A DNA stretch of 64,000 nt. Origin: Pseudomonas sp. SCA2728.1_7 (GTDB lineage Bacteria > Pseudomonadota > Gammaproteobacteria > Pseudomonadales > Pseudomonadaceae). The position numbers and the translations under genes are program-made. Below are positions 1 through 8,050 of the stretch, in pieces. Each line of letters begins with the position of its first letter. The stretch's first letter is position 1. The stretch lies in the NCBI RefSeq assembly GCF_018138145.1, contig NZ_CP073104.1, positions 5,857,001 to 5,921,000 on the forward strand, in the 5' to 3' direction. A model generated the notes under the pieces. That model ran no database searches. It was not told where the DNA came from and worked only from the letters and a program-made list of their open reading frames with translations.

Positions 1-1619
1 TTGTAGCCCAGTTCCCGTGAACGCATGTGCTCCTGATCGAGATCGCCCGGCCCCCGCGTCTTGACGAAGTAGCGCGCCGAAGACTGGCCGTAGGCGGAAG
101 GGTGCAGGTTGCTGACCTGATAGCTCCAGTTGACGTTGTTCTCGAACATGTCCGGCGAGCGGATTGCTTCCGAGTACACCGCACGCAGGCCATGGCGCGG
201 GTTGATCAGGTAATTGACGGCAAATCGCGGGGTCAGCGAACTGCCGATCAGTTGCGTGTTTTCAAACATCGCACCGCCCTGCAACAACCAGTGTTCCGTG
301 GCACGCCATTCCAGTTGGCCGAACGCGCGCCACGTGGTGTCGTCCAGCGTGCCATTGAAGTAGGTTTCGGAGTCGGCGCGGTCGTAACGATAGTTCATGC
401 CGCTGACCAGGCGCAGGCTGTCGGACAGGCTGAGGGTGTCTTGCAATTCGAGGTCGTAGCGCGATTCCCGGGCGCTCTGGTCGATGTCGCCGCACAGGGT
501 TCGGCTGGCGCCGTTACGCCATTGCTCGAGCACCTGATTGGCCAGGGCCATTTCCTGCGGTGTGCCGGGCGCCGCGCCGGGGCCGGTGAACCGGGTGATG
601 TTGCGCGCCAGACGTTCGGTGTAATTCGGGTTGAGCTGCCACAGTTGCGTCAGCTCGGGGCTGAATGACACCTCGGCATCGCAGGCGCGCCAGGTTTGCT
701 GGCGATCCCAGTGTTGCGCCGAGCCTTGTATATAAAGGCTGTGTTCCGGGTTGATGTCGAGGTTCCAGCGCACCGAACCGGCGTAATCCTTGGCCACCAC
801 GTCGGAATTATTCCCGGCGGCGGTAATCCCGGAGAACACCGGGCGGTAGGTGTACGGTCGCTGGTTGGTCCCATCCTTGGCGTTGACCTGCCAGTCGAGG
901 CTCTGGTTATCGCTGAGGGTGTGGGTGACCGCAAGACTGAAACGGTTCAAGCGGCGGCTGTCACGGTAATCGGCACCGCTGCGATCGCTGTCGAAGCCAT
1001 CGTCTTCCTGGCCAGACAACGACAGGCGCAAATCACCGCCATTCCAACCGGTGCCCTGGCTGGCATAAAAGTCATTGATGCCGCGCTGGCCACGGGTGTA
1101 CTTCAGGCGTGTGCCGTGGCTGTCCGCCGGGTGGCGGGTGATGATGTTGACCACTGCCATCAACGCGTTGGCACCGTAACTGACGGTGTTGGGGCCGCGA
1201 AACACTTCGATGCGCTCGATGTCTTCCATGGCCACCGGAATATCGCTCCAGTCCACCGTCGACAAACCGGCGCGGTACACCGAGCGGCCGTCGATCAGCA
1301 CTTGCATGCGCCGCGCTTCGCTGGCGTTGGTGCCGTGGTAATTGACCGCTGCCTGATTGCCATTGATGTTGCCGACCATCATCCCCGGCACCAGCCGCAG
1401 CAGTTCGCTGATGTCGCGGGCACCGCTGGCGTTGATCAGTTCGCTGTCGAGTACGGTCATGCTCCCCGGCACCTCCGCCGGCGTCTGTTTCAGGCGCGTG
1501 GCCGTCAGCACCTGCGGCAGCGCTTCGCTGTCGACAAACAGATCGTCCGCCTGCAAAACCGGGCTGAACAGCAGCGCCAGCAACAGAGACGAACGCGGAG
1601 GAAGAGAACCGACGGACAC
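1..1619 (-). CDS. TonB-dependent outer-membrane receptor (partial, 3' end outside window)
   Basis: Outer-membrane gated channel that would import a siderophore, cobalamin or similar ligand using TonB energy. The reverse strand reads open from a GTG at 1619 to the window edge (about 539 codons). The start follows an AAGG Shine-Dalgarno at 7 nt and gives a signal peptide of about 24 residues ending in LQA. A plug domain follows: VPGSMTVLDSELI, LLRLVPGMMVG, LIDGRSVYR, IERIEVFRGPNTVSYGANA, VVNIIT. The rest is barrel-like sequence rich in aromatic alternation (YSEAIRSPDMFENN, RELGY at the edge). The C-terminal barrel strands and final aromatic residue lie beyond base 1, so completeness cannot be judged. 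The ligand is not predictable by eye. No Fur box was recognised. Confidence 0.9.
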   Translation of the reverse strand, partial: MSVGSLPPRSSLLLALLFSPVLQADDLFVDSEALPQVLTATRLKQTPAEVPGSMTVLDSELINASGARDISELLRLVPGMMVGNINGNQAAVNYHGTNASEARRMQVLIDGRSVYRAGLSTVDWSDIPVAMEDIERIEVFRGPNTVSYGANALMAVVNIITRHPADSHGTRLKYTRGQRGINDFYASQGTGWNGGDLRLSLSGQEDDGFDSDRSGADYRDSRRLNRFSLAVTHTLSDNQSLDWQVNAKDGTNQRPYTYRPVFSGITAAGNNSDVVAKDYAGSVRWNLDINPEHSLYIQGSAQHWDRQQTWRACDAEVSFSPELTQLWQLNPNYTERLARNITRFTGPGAAPGTPQEMALANQVLEQWRNGASRTLCGDIDQSARESRYDLELQDTLSLSDSLRLVSGMNYRYDRADSETYFNGTLDDTTWRAFGQLEWRATEHWLLQGGAMFENTQLIGSSLTPRFAVNYLINPRHGLRAVYSEAIRSPDMFENNVNWSYQVSNLHPSAYGQSSARYFVKTRGPGDLDQEHMRSRELGY

Positions 1620-1750
1620 GACACAGCCTTGAAAGCAAAGAATTGGCGCGCATGTTAACCGAGGGCAGTGACTTTTCCAGTCACGTTGCAGGCATTTTCC
1701 TAGGTTTTATCGGTCTTCTTCCTACAAGTGTCGGTAATTGTTGCGGGGGC

Positions 1751-1778
1751 TGGCCGCGACCGGGTCGCCCCGTATAAT
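1751..1778 (+). promoter_or_regulatory. Possible sigma70 promoter of gpsA
   Basis: A perfect TATAAT lies at 1773-1778, about 38 nt before the chosen gpsA ATG. The best -35 at a proper distance (TGGCCG, 1751-1756, 16-nt spacer) is poor, so the -10 carries the call. Confidence 0.4.
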
Positions 1779-1815
1779 GCCGGCATCGCCACTGGTATGG
1801 ATTAACGGATTGCAT

Positions 1816-2841
1816 ATGACTGAACAGCGCCCGATTGCGGTCCTGGGAGGCGGAAGTTTTGGTACCGCCGTGGCCAATCTACTGGCCGAGAACGGCCATC
1901 AAGTCCGGCAGTGGATGCGTGACCCCGAGCAGGCCGAGGCCATCCGGGTCAACCGCGAAAACCCGCGTTACCTCAAAGGCATCAAGATTCTGCCCGGCGT
2001 GACTGCTGTCACCGACCTGCAGGAAACCCTCGACGCCTGTGATTTGTGCTTTGTCGCGCTGCCGTCCAGCGCGTTGCGCACAGTGCTCGCCGCCCACGCC
2101 GAGCGCCTGAGCGGCAAGATGCTGGTCAGCCTGACCAAAGGCATCGAAGCGCAGACCTTCAAACTGATGAGCCAGATTCTCGAAGAGATCGCCCCGAATG
2201 CGCGCATCGGCGTGTTGTCCGGGCCGAACCTGGCGCGGGAAATTGCCGAGCACGCGCTGACGGCCACCGTGGTCGCCAGCGAAGACGAAGAGCTGTGTAA
2301 AGCCGTGCAAGCCGCGCTGCACGGTCGTACGTTCCGCGTTTACGCCAGCGCCGACCGTTTCGGTGTCGAACTGGGCGGGGCGTTGAAGAACGTTTACGCA
2401 ATCATCGCCGGCATGGCGGTGGCACTGGAGATGGGCGAGAACACCAAGAGCATGCTGATCACTCGCGCCCTCGCCGAGATGACCCGCTTTGCGGTGAATC
2501 AGGGCGCTAATCCCATGACCTTCCTCGGTCTGGCCGGTGTCGGCGATCTGATCGTGACTTGTTCGTCGCCGAAGAGTCGCAACTATCAAGTCGGTTTTGC
2601 GCTGGGTCAGGGCTTGAGCCTCGACGAAGCGGTGTCGCGCCTCGGTGAAGTCGCCGAAGGGGTCAACACCTTGAAGGTGCTCAAGGCCAAGTCGCAGGAA
2701 GTCGGCGTCTATATGCCGCTGGTCGCCGGGCTGCACGCGATCCTGTTCGAAGGACGCACGCTGGAGCAGGTGATCGGTCTACTGATGCGGGCCGAGCCGA
2801 AAACCGACGTCGATTTTATTTCCACCAGCGGTTTCAACTGA
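1816..2841 (+). CDS. gpsA: Glycerol-3-phosphate dehydrogenase [NAD(P)+]
   Basis: Reduces dihydroxyacetone phosphate to sn-glycerol 3-phosphate, the backbone for phospholipids; cytosolic. The 341-residue product has the N-terminal Rossmann motif GGGSFGTA (11-18), [10 protein letters not shown], and the C-terminal catalytic-lysine region [12 protein letters not shown], then [20 protein letters not shown] and an EGVNT motif. All are standard for GpsA and the length is normal. The frame is open further upstream, but ATG 1816 matches the family start ([16 protein letters not shown]) and leaves room for the TATAAT at 1773. The DUF4389 gene follows after 32 nt and sixA after that, so the three probably form one transcript. 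plsX and fab genes later in the window act in the same lipid pathway. Confidence 0.97.
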   Translation: MTEQRPIAVLGGGSFGTAVANLLAENGHQVRQWMRDPEQAEAIRVNRENPRYLKGIKILPGVTAVTDLQETLDACDLCFVALPSSALRTVLAAHAERLSGKMLVSLTKGIEAQTFKLMSQILEEIAPNARIGVLSGPNLAREIAEHALTATVVASEDEELCKAVQAALHGRTFRVYASADRFGVELGGALKNVYAIIAGMAVALEMGENTKSMLITRALAEMTRFAVNQGANPMTFLGLAGVGDLIVTCSSPKSRNYQVGFALGQGLSLDEAVSRLGEVAEGVNTLKVLKAKSQEVGVYMPLVAGLHAILFEGRTLEQVIGLLMRAEPKTDVDFISTSGFN

Positions 2842-2873
2842 ATCCAGCTTTATCTACGGACAGGAAGCAAGCC

Positions 2874-3221
2874 ATGAACGATCCGAAAACCGAAGCCAAG
2901 TACGAGTCCATCCTCCTGCGCGTGTTGTGGATGATCGTCTATGTGCTGGTCTGGCAAGTGGCGCAGTTCATCCTCGGCGCGGTGGTGCTGGTGCAATTGA
3001 TCTATCGTTTGATCTATGGCGCCCCGAGCGCCAGCCTGATGAATTTCGGCGACAGCCTGAGCCAGTTTCTGGCGCAGATCGGCCGTTTCGGCAGTTTCCA
3101 CAGCGACCAGAAACCCTGGCCGTTCGCCGACTGGCCAACGCCGCGTACTCCGGAAGGTGAAGCGCCGCACGCCGTTGCCCCGGCGCCACATCCGGTTCGA
3201 GATGAGGAACCCAAGCTATGA
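2874..3221 (+). CDS. DUF4389 family membrane protein
   Basis: A 115-residue protein of unknown function. Residues about 16-50 form one long or two short hydrophobic segments (LLRVLWMIVYVLVWQVAQFI, then a second VVLVQLIYRLIYG stretch), followed by a soluble tail rich in proline and acidic residues. This is the layout of DUF4389 proteins. It starts 32 nt after gpsA and its stop overlaps the sixA start by ATGA, so translation of the two is probably coupled. Nothing in the sequence gives a catalytic site. It may serve as a small inner-membrane partner, but that is a guess. Confidence 0.8.
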   Translation: MNDPKTEAKYESILLRVLWMIVYVLVWQVAQFILGAVVLVQLIYRLIYGAPSASLMNFGDSLSQFLAQIGRFGSFHSDQKPWPFADWPTPRTPEGEAPHAVAPAPHPVRDEEPKL

Positions 3222-3670
3222 AACTCTGGGTATTGCGTCACGGTGAAGCCGTGCCTTATGGCTCGTGCCCCGACTCCGAACGGGAACTGACCGAGCACGG
3301 TCGCAAAGAGGCCTTGAGCAGCGCCGCCCGGTTGATCGGCCAGCCGCTGACGGCAATCTACGCCAGCCCTTATCTGCGTGCGCAGCAGACCGCGCAGATT
3401 GTTCGCGAAGCGTTGGGTTTCGAGCCGGAGATTCGCACGGTCGAGTGGCTGACGCCGGAGGTTGATCCGGACAAGGTCACCGATCAACTGGTGTCGGTGA
3501 GCAATGTGCTGCTGGTCAGCCACAACCCGTTGGTGGGCAATCTGCTGAGCTATCTGCAGCATGGCGCCGGGTATCCGCCGGAGAAGGTCAGCACCGCCGG
3601 GTTGGCTGAGCTGGAAAGCCCGGAACTGCTGATCGGCTCGATGACCCTCAACAGCCTCAAACACCCCTGA
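3218..3670 (+). CDS. sixA: Phosphohistidine phosphatase SixA
   Basis: Histidine-phosphatase superfamily enzyme that removes phosphate from histidine phosphotransfer proteins; in enterobacteria it acts on ArcB and the PTSNtr protein NPr. The 150-residue protein starts MKLWVLRHGEA, with the catalytic RHG triplet at residues 7-9, an YASPYLRAQQTAQ segment and the second histidine motif LLVSHNPLVGNL. The size fits SixA rather than phosphoglycerate mutase. The start overlaps the previous stop (ATGA at 3218). A REPIN follows directly at 3689. The partner phosphotransfer protein is not in the window. Confidence 0.92.
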   Translation: MKLWVLRHGEAVPYGSCPDSERELTEHGRKEALSSAARLIGQPLTAIYASPYLRAQQTAQIVREALGFEPEIRTVEWLTPEVDPDKVTDQLVSVSNVLLVSHNPLVGNLLSYLQHGAGYPPEKVSTAGLAELESPELLIGSMTLNSLKHP

Positions 3671-3688
3671 GGTTGTAAACACCGACCC

Positions 3689-3780
3689 CTGTAGGAGTGA
3701 GCCTGCTCGCGATAGCGGTATATCAGTCGCTATTTATGTCGACTGACAACCCGCTATCGCGAGCAGGCTCACTCCTACAG
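3689..3780. repeat. REPIN, family A (inverted REP pair)
   Basis: Two near-perfect inverted arms, CTGTAGGAGTGAGCCTGCTC onward (through GCGATAGCGG) and its reverse complement at 3752-3780, flank a short AT-richer centre. It lies between sixA and the acyl-CoA synthetase gene, extragenic like the other copies at 13314, 16231, 35683 and 48007. Confidence 0.9.
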
Positions 3781-3818
3781 GTACCGCGTACACCATGAAA
3801 TTATTTGTTTGAAAATTC

Positions 3819-3840
3819 CAACCAAGCACTTGCTTGGTTG
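3819..3840. promoter_or_regulatory. Palindromic operator candidate (TetR-type) before the acyl-CoA synthetase gene
   Basis: A perfect palindrome with 9-base arms, CAACCAAGC and GCTTGGTTG, separated by ACTT, sits 40 nt before the start at 3881 in an otherwise AT-rich stretch. Such perfect dyads in front of acyl-CoA genes are usually TetR-family operators that respond to acyl-CoA; the regulator is not in the window. Similar CCAAGC dyads elsewhere in the genome would define the regulon. Confidence 0.5.
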
Positions 3841-3880
3841 ACTACGCTTGCTCCAGACCCGAAAAACAGGAGCGAGTCGC

Positions 3881-5536
3881 ATGTCTGCCGCCTTCCGTTT
3901 GCCGCTGGACGTGTTCTACGAACGTGAAGCCCGGCACCCGCGCCAGCGCTTCCTCGTGCAGCCCATTGGCGGCGGCCAGGTCGAAACCCTGAGCTGGGCC
4001 GACGTCGGCCATCAGGCTCGCTGCGCCGCGCACTGGTTGCGTGCTCGCGAGTTGCCGCAAGGCAGTCACATCGCCCTGATCTCGAAAAACTGCGCGCACT
4101 GGATCATCGCCGACCTGGCGATCTGGATGGCCGGGCACGTCTCCGTCCCGTTGTATCCCAACCTCACCGCCGACTCCGTCGCGCAAGTACTCAATCACTC
4201 GGAAAGCGTCCTGGCCTTCATTGGCAAACTCGACGATTGGCCGGGCATGGCCAAAGGCGTGCCGGCCGATCTGCCGACCATCAGCCTGCCATTGCACCCG
4301 CCCGGGGATTTCGATTTCAGCTGGGCGGACTTGCAGCGCAGCTCACCGATTCAGGACGATCCACGTCCGGCGGCCGAGCAACTGGCGACAATCATCTACA
4401 CCTCCGGCACCACTGGCCTGCCCAAAGGGGTGATGCACAGTTTTGCCAATCTCGGTTTCGCTACCACGCGCGGCACCCAACTGTTCGGGCTTAACCAGAG
4501 CGACCGGCTGCTGTCGTACTTGCCGCTGTGCCACGTCGCCGAGCGCATGTTCGTGGAACTGGCGTCGATCTACACCGGGCAAACCGTATTCTTTGCCGAG
4601 AGCCTCGAGACGTTCATTACCGATCTGCAGCGTGCACGGCCAACCGCAATGTTCGGCGTGCCGCGCATCTGGACCAAATTTCAGATGGGGGTGTATAGCA
4701 AGATCCCGGCGCAGCGTCTGGAGTTTCTTCTCGGTCTGCCGTTCATTGGCAAACGTGTCGGGCACAAAGTGCTGGCGGGGCTGGGGCTGGATGCCTTGCG
4801 TGTCGCGCTGTCCGGCGCCGCACCGGTGCCGCAGACATTGCTCGCCTGGTATCGGAAACTCGGCCTCGATGTGCTGGAGGTCTACGGCATGACCGAGGGC
4901 TGCGGTTATTCGCACATCTGCCTGCCGGGGCAATACAAGCAGGGCTGGATCGGCAAACCGTGCCCCGATGTCGAAGTGCGTATCGATGAGTCGGGCGAAG
5001 TGCAAGTGCGCAGTCAGGCAAACATGCTCGGCTATTTCAAGGAGCCGCAGAAGACCGCCGAGACCCTGACTGAGGACGGCTTTCTGCGCACCGGCGACAA
5101 GGGCGAACAGGATGCTGAAGGGCGCCTGCGCCTGACTGGCCGACTCAAGGAAATCTTCAAGACCAGCAAGGGCAAATACGTTGCCCCGGCGCCGATCGAG
5201 AACCGTTTAGCCGTGCATTCACGCATCGAGCAGGTGTGCGTGGTCGGTGATGGCTTGAGCGCGCCGTTGGGTTTGTGTGTGCTGTCGAGCGTCAATCAGG
5301 AAGAGGGCCGGGCGAGCCTGCATTCGAGTCTGGAAAAACTCCTGGAGGAGGTCAACGCCGTGCTCGACAAGCACGAACGCCTGCGCCGGTTGGTGGTGGT
5401 CAAGGACAGTTGGGCGGTGGAAAACGGCTTCCTCACGCCGACCTTGAAGATCAAGCGCAACGTCATCGAAGACACCTATGGCGCGCGTTTCGAAGAATGG
5501 AGCGAGCGCAGCGAGGCGGTGCTGTGGCAGGATTGA
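3881..5536 (+). CDS. AMP-binding long-chain acyl-CoA synthetase family protein
   Basis: Activates a carboxylic acid, probably a fatty acid, to acyl-AMP and then acyl-CoA. The 551-residue protein has the P-loop-like YTSGTTGLPKG (about 170-180), the A5 motif YGMTEGCGYSHI (near 334), LRTGDKGEQD (near 402) and a C-terminal GRLKEIFKTSKGKYVAP with the conserved lysine region. This is the arrangement of the FAA1/long-chain class with membrane association. ATG 3881 is preferred over the upstream in-frame start because AGGAG lies 8 nt before it and the palindrome at 3819 stays untranslated. The thioesterase gene follows after 31 nt. The synthetase/thioesterase pair suggests control of an acyl-CoA pool. 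The substrate is unknown. Confidence 0.9.
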   Translation: MSAAFRLPLDVFYEREARHPRQRFLVQPIGGGQVETLSWADVGHQARCAAHWLRARELPQGSHIALISKNCAHWIIADLAIWMAGHVSVPLYPNLTADSVAQVLNHSESVLAFIGKLDDWPGMAKGVPADLPTISLPLHPPGDFDFSWADLQRSSPIQDDPRPAAEQLATIIYTSGTTGLPKGVMHSFANLGFATTRGTQLFGLNQSDRLLSYLPLCHVAERMFVELASIYTGQTVFFAESLETFITDLQRARPTAMFGVPRIWTKFQMGVYSKIPAQRLEFLLGLPFIGKRVGHKVLAGLGLDALRVALSGAAPVPQTLLAWYRKLGLDVLEVYGMTEGCGYSHICLPGQYKQGWIGKPCPDVEVRIDESGEVQVRSQANMLGYFKEPQKTAETLTEDGFLRTGDKGEQDAEGRLRLTGRLKEIFKTSKGKYVAPAPIENRLAVHSRIEQVCVVGDGLSAPLGLCVLSSVNQEEGRASLHSSLEKLLEEVNAVLDKHERLRRLVVVKDSWAVENGFLTPTLKIKRNVIEDTYGARFEEWSERSEAVLWQD

Positions 5537-5567
5537 GCGACCCCTAAAACAACAAAGGAAGTCTGCG

Positions 5568-6011
5568 ATGAGCCTGTGGCGTACCACTCCGAACATCGAG
5601 CAGTTGAACGCGATCCAGAAGAACACCATCGGCGAAGTGCTGGACATCCGCTTCGAAGCGTTCGACGAAGAATCGCTGACCGCGAGCATGGTCATCGACC
5701 ATCGCACCCATCAGCCCTACGGTTTGCTGCACGGCGGTGCATCGGTGGTGCTGGCGGAGTCCGTCGGTTCGATGGCCAGTTACCTGTGCATCGATGCCAG
5801 CAAGTTTTATTGCGTGGGGCTTGAGATCAACGCCAACCACTTGCGCGGCTTGCGCAGTGGCCGGGTGACGGCGGTGGCCAAGCCGATTCATATCGGCCGT
5901 ACGACCCATGTTTGGGATATCCGTTTGACCAGTGATGAAGGCAAGGCCAGTTGTGTGTCGCGGTTGACCATGGCGGTTGTGCCGTTGGGTGAGCAGCCAC
6001 CCTCACCCTAA
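5568..6011 (+). CDS. Hotdog-fold thioesterase (PaaI/EntH-like)
   Basis: Hydrolyses an acyl-CoA thioester. The 147-residue product has the hotdog signature DHRTHQPYGLLHGGASVVLAESVGS region, with HGGA near residue 54 and the E of LAES as likely catalytic residues. The start follows AAAGGAAG at a good distance and lies 31 nt behind the acyl-CoA synthetase gene, so the two are probably cotranscribed. The last codons (Pro-Pro-Ser-Pro) and the TAA stop lie inside a REP sequence that begins near 6000, so the C-terminus appears to have been set by the repeat. The substrate is not predictable. Confidence 0.9.
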   Translation: MSLWRTTPNIEQLNAIQKNTIGEVLDIRFEAFDEESLTASMVIDHRTHQPYGLLHGGASVVLAESVGSMASYLCIDASKFYCVGLEINANHLRGLRSGRVTAVAKPIHIGRTTHVWDIRLTSDEGKASCVSRLTMAVVPLGEQPPSP

Positions 6012-6160
6012 CCCTCTCCCAGAGGGAGAGGGGACTTACCGGGCTGGATGTTCGAGTTGCGCCGACCTGAGTTATCGAGCCGAACTCAGGTTTTGAAACT
6101 CATGCAAATCTGCTCCCTTCCCCCTCGCCCCCCTGGGGGAGAGGGCTGGGGTGAGGGGGT
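6000..6160. repeat. REPIN, family C (CCCTCACCC type)
   Basis: Inverted pair: CCCTCACCCTAACCCTCTCC with its own GAGGGAGAGGG arm at 6000-6035, and CCCCCTCGCCCCCCTGGGGG with AGAGGGCTGGGGTGAGGG at 6116-6160. Each half is itself a hairpin. The left half overlaps the end of the thioesterase gene. Confidence 0.8.
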
Positions 6161-6285
6161 AGCGATCCGACTGACTCACCATAGCCCTGAGCGGACTGTC
6201 ATCATTCCTGGCAGTTACGGTCATTGCTGCCGGACGCGGTCTTGCGGACAATCAACGCACGTTTCCCGCTCATGGATTTGCCCGT

Positions 6286-7092
6286 ATGTCGCAACCAATC
6301 TTTTTCGCCCACGCCAACGGGTTCCCCTCGGGCACCTATGGCAAATTGTTCGCGGCGCTGGAGCCCGAGTATCGGGTTGCGCATCTGGAGCAGCATGCCC
6401 ATGACCCGCGTTTCCCGGCAGATGACAACTGGTACAACCTCGTCGACGAGCTGATCCACCATTTGCAGCAGCAGGATCAACCGGTGTGGGGCGTCGGTCA
6501 TTCTTTCGGCGGCGTGCTGCACCTGCATGCAGCTTTGCGTTGCCCGGAGCTGTATCGCGGCGTGGTGATGCTTGATTCGCCGGTGCTGACCCGCACCGAT
6601 CAGTGGGTGATCCGTGCCGCCAAGCGTTTTGGCTTCATCGACAGACTGACCCCGGCCGGCCGCACCCTCGGCCGGCGTGAAGAATTCGCCGATCTCGACA
6701 GTGCGCGCAGCTACTTTGCCGGTAAAACACTGTTTCGCGGTTTCGATCCGGAATGCTTCGATGCCTACCTGCAACACGGTTTGCACCAGGTCGGCGACAA
6801 ACTGCGCCTGCGTTTCGATCCGGCTACCGAGATCAGCATCTACCGCGGCGTCCCGCACACCAGCCCCGGTCGTACCGGTCAATTGCAAGTGCCGCTGGCG
6901 GTGGTGCGCGGGCACACGAGTCGTGTGGTCATGCGTCATCACACCCGTTTCGTTTCGCGTCTGGCCCAAGGCGAGGCACTGAGCATGCCCGGTGGCCACA
7001 TGTTTCCGCTTGAGCGACCGCAGGACACCGCACGGTTGTTGAAGAATCTGTTTACCCGTTGGCAAAACCGTCAGGACAAGGATTGCGCATGA
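6286..7092 (+). CDS. Alpha/beta hydrolase
   Basis: Serine hydrolase of the alpha/beta fold, 268 residues. The sequence shows the oxyanion-region FFAHANGFPSGTY near the N-terminus and the nucleophile elbow GHSFGG (near 70-75); the C-terminal GGHMFPLE gives the catalytic histidine. No signal peptide, so cytosolic. The stop overlaps the next hydrolase start by ATGA (7089-7092), so two paralogous hydrolases are made from one message. The substrate is unknown; esters or acyl derivatives are plausible beside acyl-CoA genes. Confidence 0.88.
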   Translation: MSQPIFFAHANGFPSGTYGKLFAALEPEYRVAHLEQHAHDPRFPADDNWYNLVDELIHHLQQQDQPVWGVGHSFGGVLHLHAALRCPELYRGVVMLDSPVLTRTDQWVIRAAKRFGFIDRLTPAGRTLGRREEFADLDSARSYFAGKTLFRGFDPECFDAYLQHGLHQVGDKLRLRFDPATEISIYRGVPHTSPGRTGQLQVPLAVVRGHTSRVVMRHHTRFVSRLAQGEALSMPGGHMFPLERPQDTARLLKNLFTRWQNRQDKDCA

Positions 7093-7943
7093 GCCCGACT
7101 TTCGAAGAAGTGCGCCTGAGCCTGCCGCATATCGAACTGGCCGCGCATTTGTTCGGGCCCGAGGACGGTGTGCCGGTGATCGCGCTGCATGGCTGGCTCG
7201 ACAACGCCAACAGCTTTGCCCGTTTGGCGCCGAAGCTCAAAGGCTTGCGCATCATCGCGTTGGACATGGCCGGGCACGGGCATTCCGGGCATCGGCCAAA
7301 CGGCGCCGGGTATGCCCTGTGGGACTACGCCCATGACGTGCTGCAAGTCGCCGAGCAACTGGGCTGGAAGCGGTTCGGTCTGCTCGGGCATTCCATGGGT
7401 GCCATCGTGTCCATGGTGCTGGCGGGTTCGTTACCGGAACGCATCAGTCATCTGGCACTGATAGACGGGGTGATTCCGCCTACAGACAAAGGCGAAAATG
7501 CGGCCGAGCGCATGGGCATGGCCCTGCAAGCGCAGCTGGATCTGCGGGAAAAACGCAAACCGGTCTACAACACCCTTGACCGCGCCATCGAAGCGCGCAT
7601 GAAAGGTCTGGTCGCCGTCAGCCGTGAGGCGGCTGAATTGTTGGCCCAGCGCGGCCTGATGCCGGTGCCTGGTGGCTACACCTGGCGCACCGACAATCGT
7701 CTGACCCTGCCATCGCCCCTGCGCCTGACCCAGGAACAGGCAATGGCTTTCGCACTTCGGGTCAGTTGCCCGGCGCATCTGGTGGTCGCGGCTGACGGCA
7801 TGCTGGCCAAACATCCCGAGTTGCTGGAACGTCTACCCTTTAGCCGGGAACAGTTGGCGGGCGGGCACCATTTGCACCTGAACGATGAGGCCGGGGCGGA
7901 TCTTGTCGCAGACTGTTTCAATCGCTTCTTCGCCATTCCTTGA
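7089..7943 (+). CDS. Alpha/beta hydrolase
   Basis: A second alpha/beta hydrolase, 284 residues. It shows LHGWLDNANSF (oxyanion strand), DMAGHGHSGHRP, the nucleophile elbow GHSMGA (about 100-105) and a C-terminal GGHHLHLN with the catalytic histidine. The start ATG at 7089 overlaps the previous stop. It is only distantly similar to its upstream partner, so this is not a recent duplication. Followed after 53 nt by a possible short ORF and the DUF4892 gene. The substrate is unknown. Confidence 0.9.
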   Translation: MSPTFEEVRLSLPHIELAAHLFGPEDGVPVIALHGWLDNANSFARLAPKLKGLRIIALDMAGHGHSGHRPNGAGYALWDYAHDVLQVAEQLGWKRFGLLGHSMGAIVSMVLAGSLPERISHLALIDGVIPPTDKGENAAERMGMALQAQLDLREKRKPVYNTLDRAIEARMKGLVAVSREAAELLAQRGLMPVPGGYTWRTDNRLTLPSPLRLTQEQAMAFALRVSCPAHLVVAADGMLAKHPELLERLPFSREQLAGGHHLHLNDEAGADLVADCFNRFFAIP

Positions 7944-7996
7944 CTTGCTGCGGGCAACTGTCGAGGCTGGGCGGGTTGAAATGGGAGACAACCACG

Positions 7997-8050
7997 ATGG
8001 ATTACTACACCGCTACGACCTCGAATTACCCAGTCACGCCGATCCGATGA
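7997..8050 (+). CDS. Possible 17-codon leader ORF coupled to the DUF4892 gene
   Basis: ATG 7997 opens a frame for MDYYTATTSNYPVTPIR that ends in TGA at 8048-8050, overlapping the downstream ATG at 8047 as ATGA. A GGGAGA Shine-Dalgarno lies 8 nt before the start, better than anything directly in front of the DUF4892 start. This layout suggests translational coupling, with the peptide itself perhaps unimportant. Protein-level evidence is absent and the ORF is short enough to occur by chance. Confidence 0.4.
   Translation: MDYYTATTSNYPVTPIR

Noticed and set aside
27..1658. Plus-strand frames opposite the TonB receptor
   Set aside because: The minus strand encodes a clear plug domain; the plus frames are its shadow.
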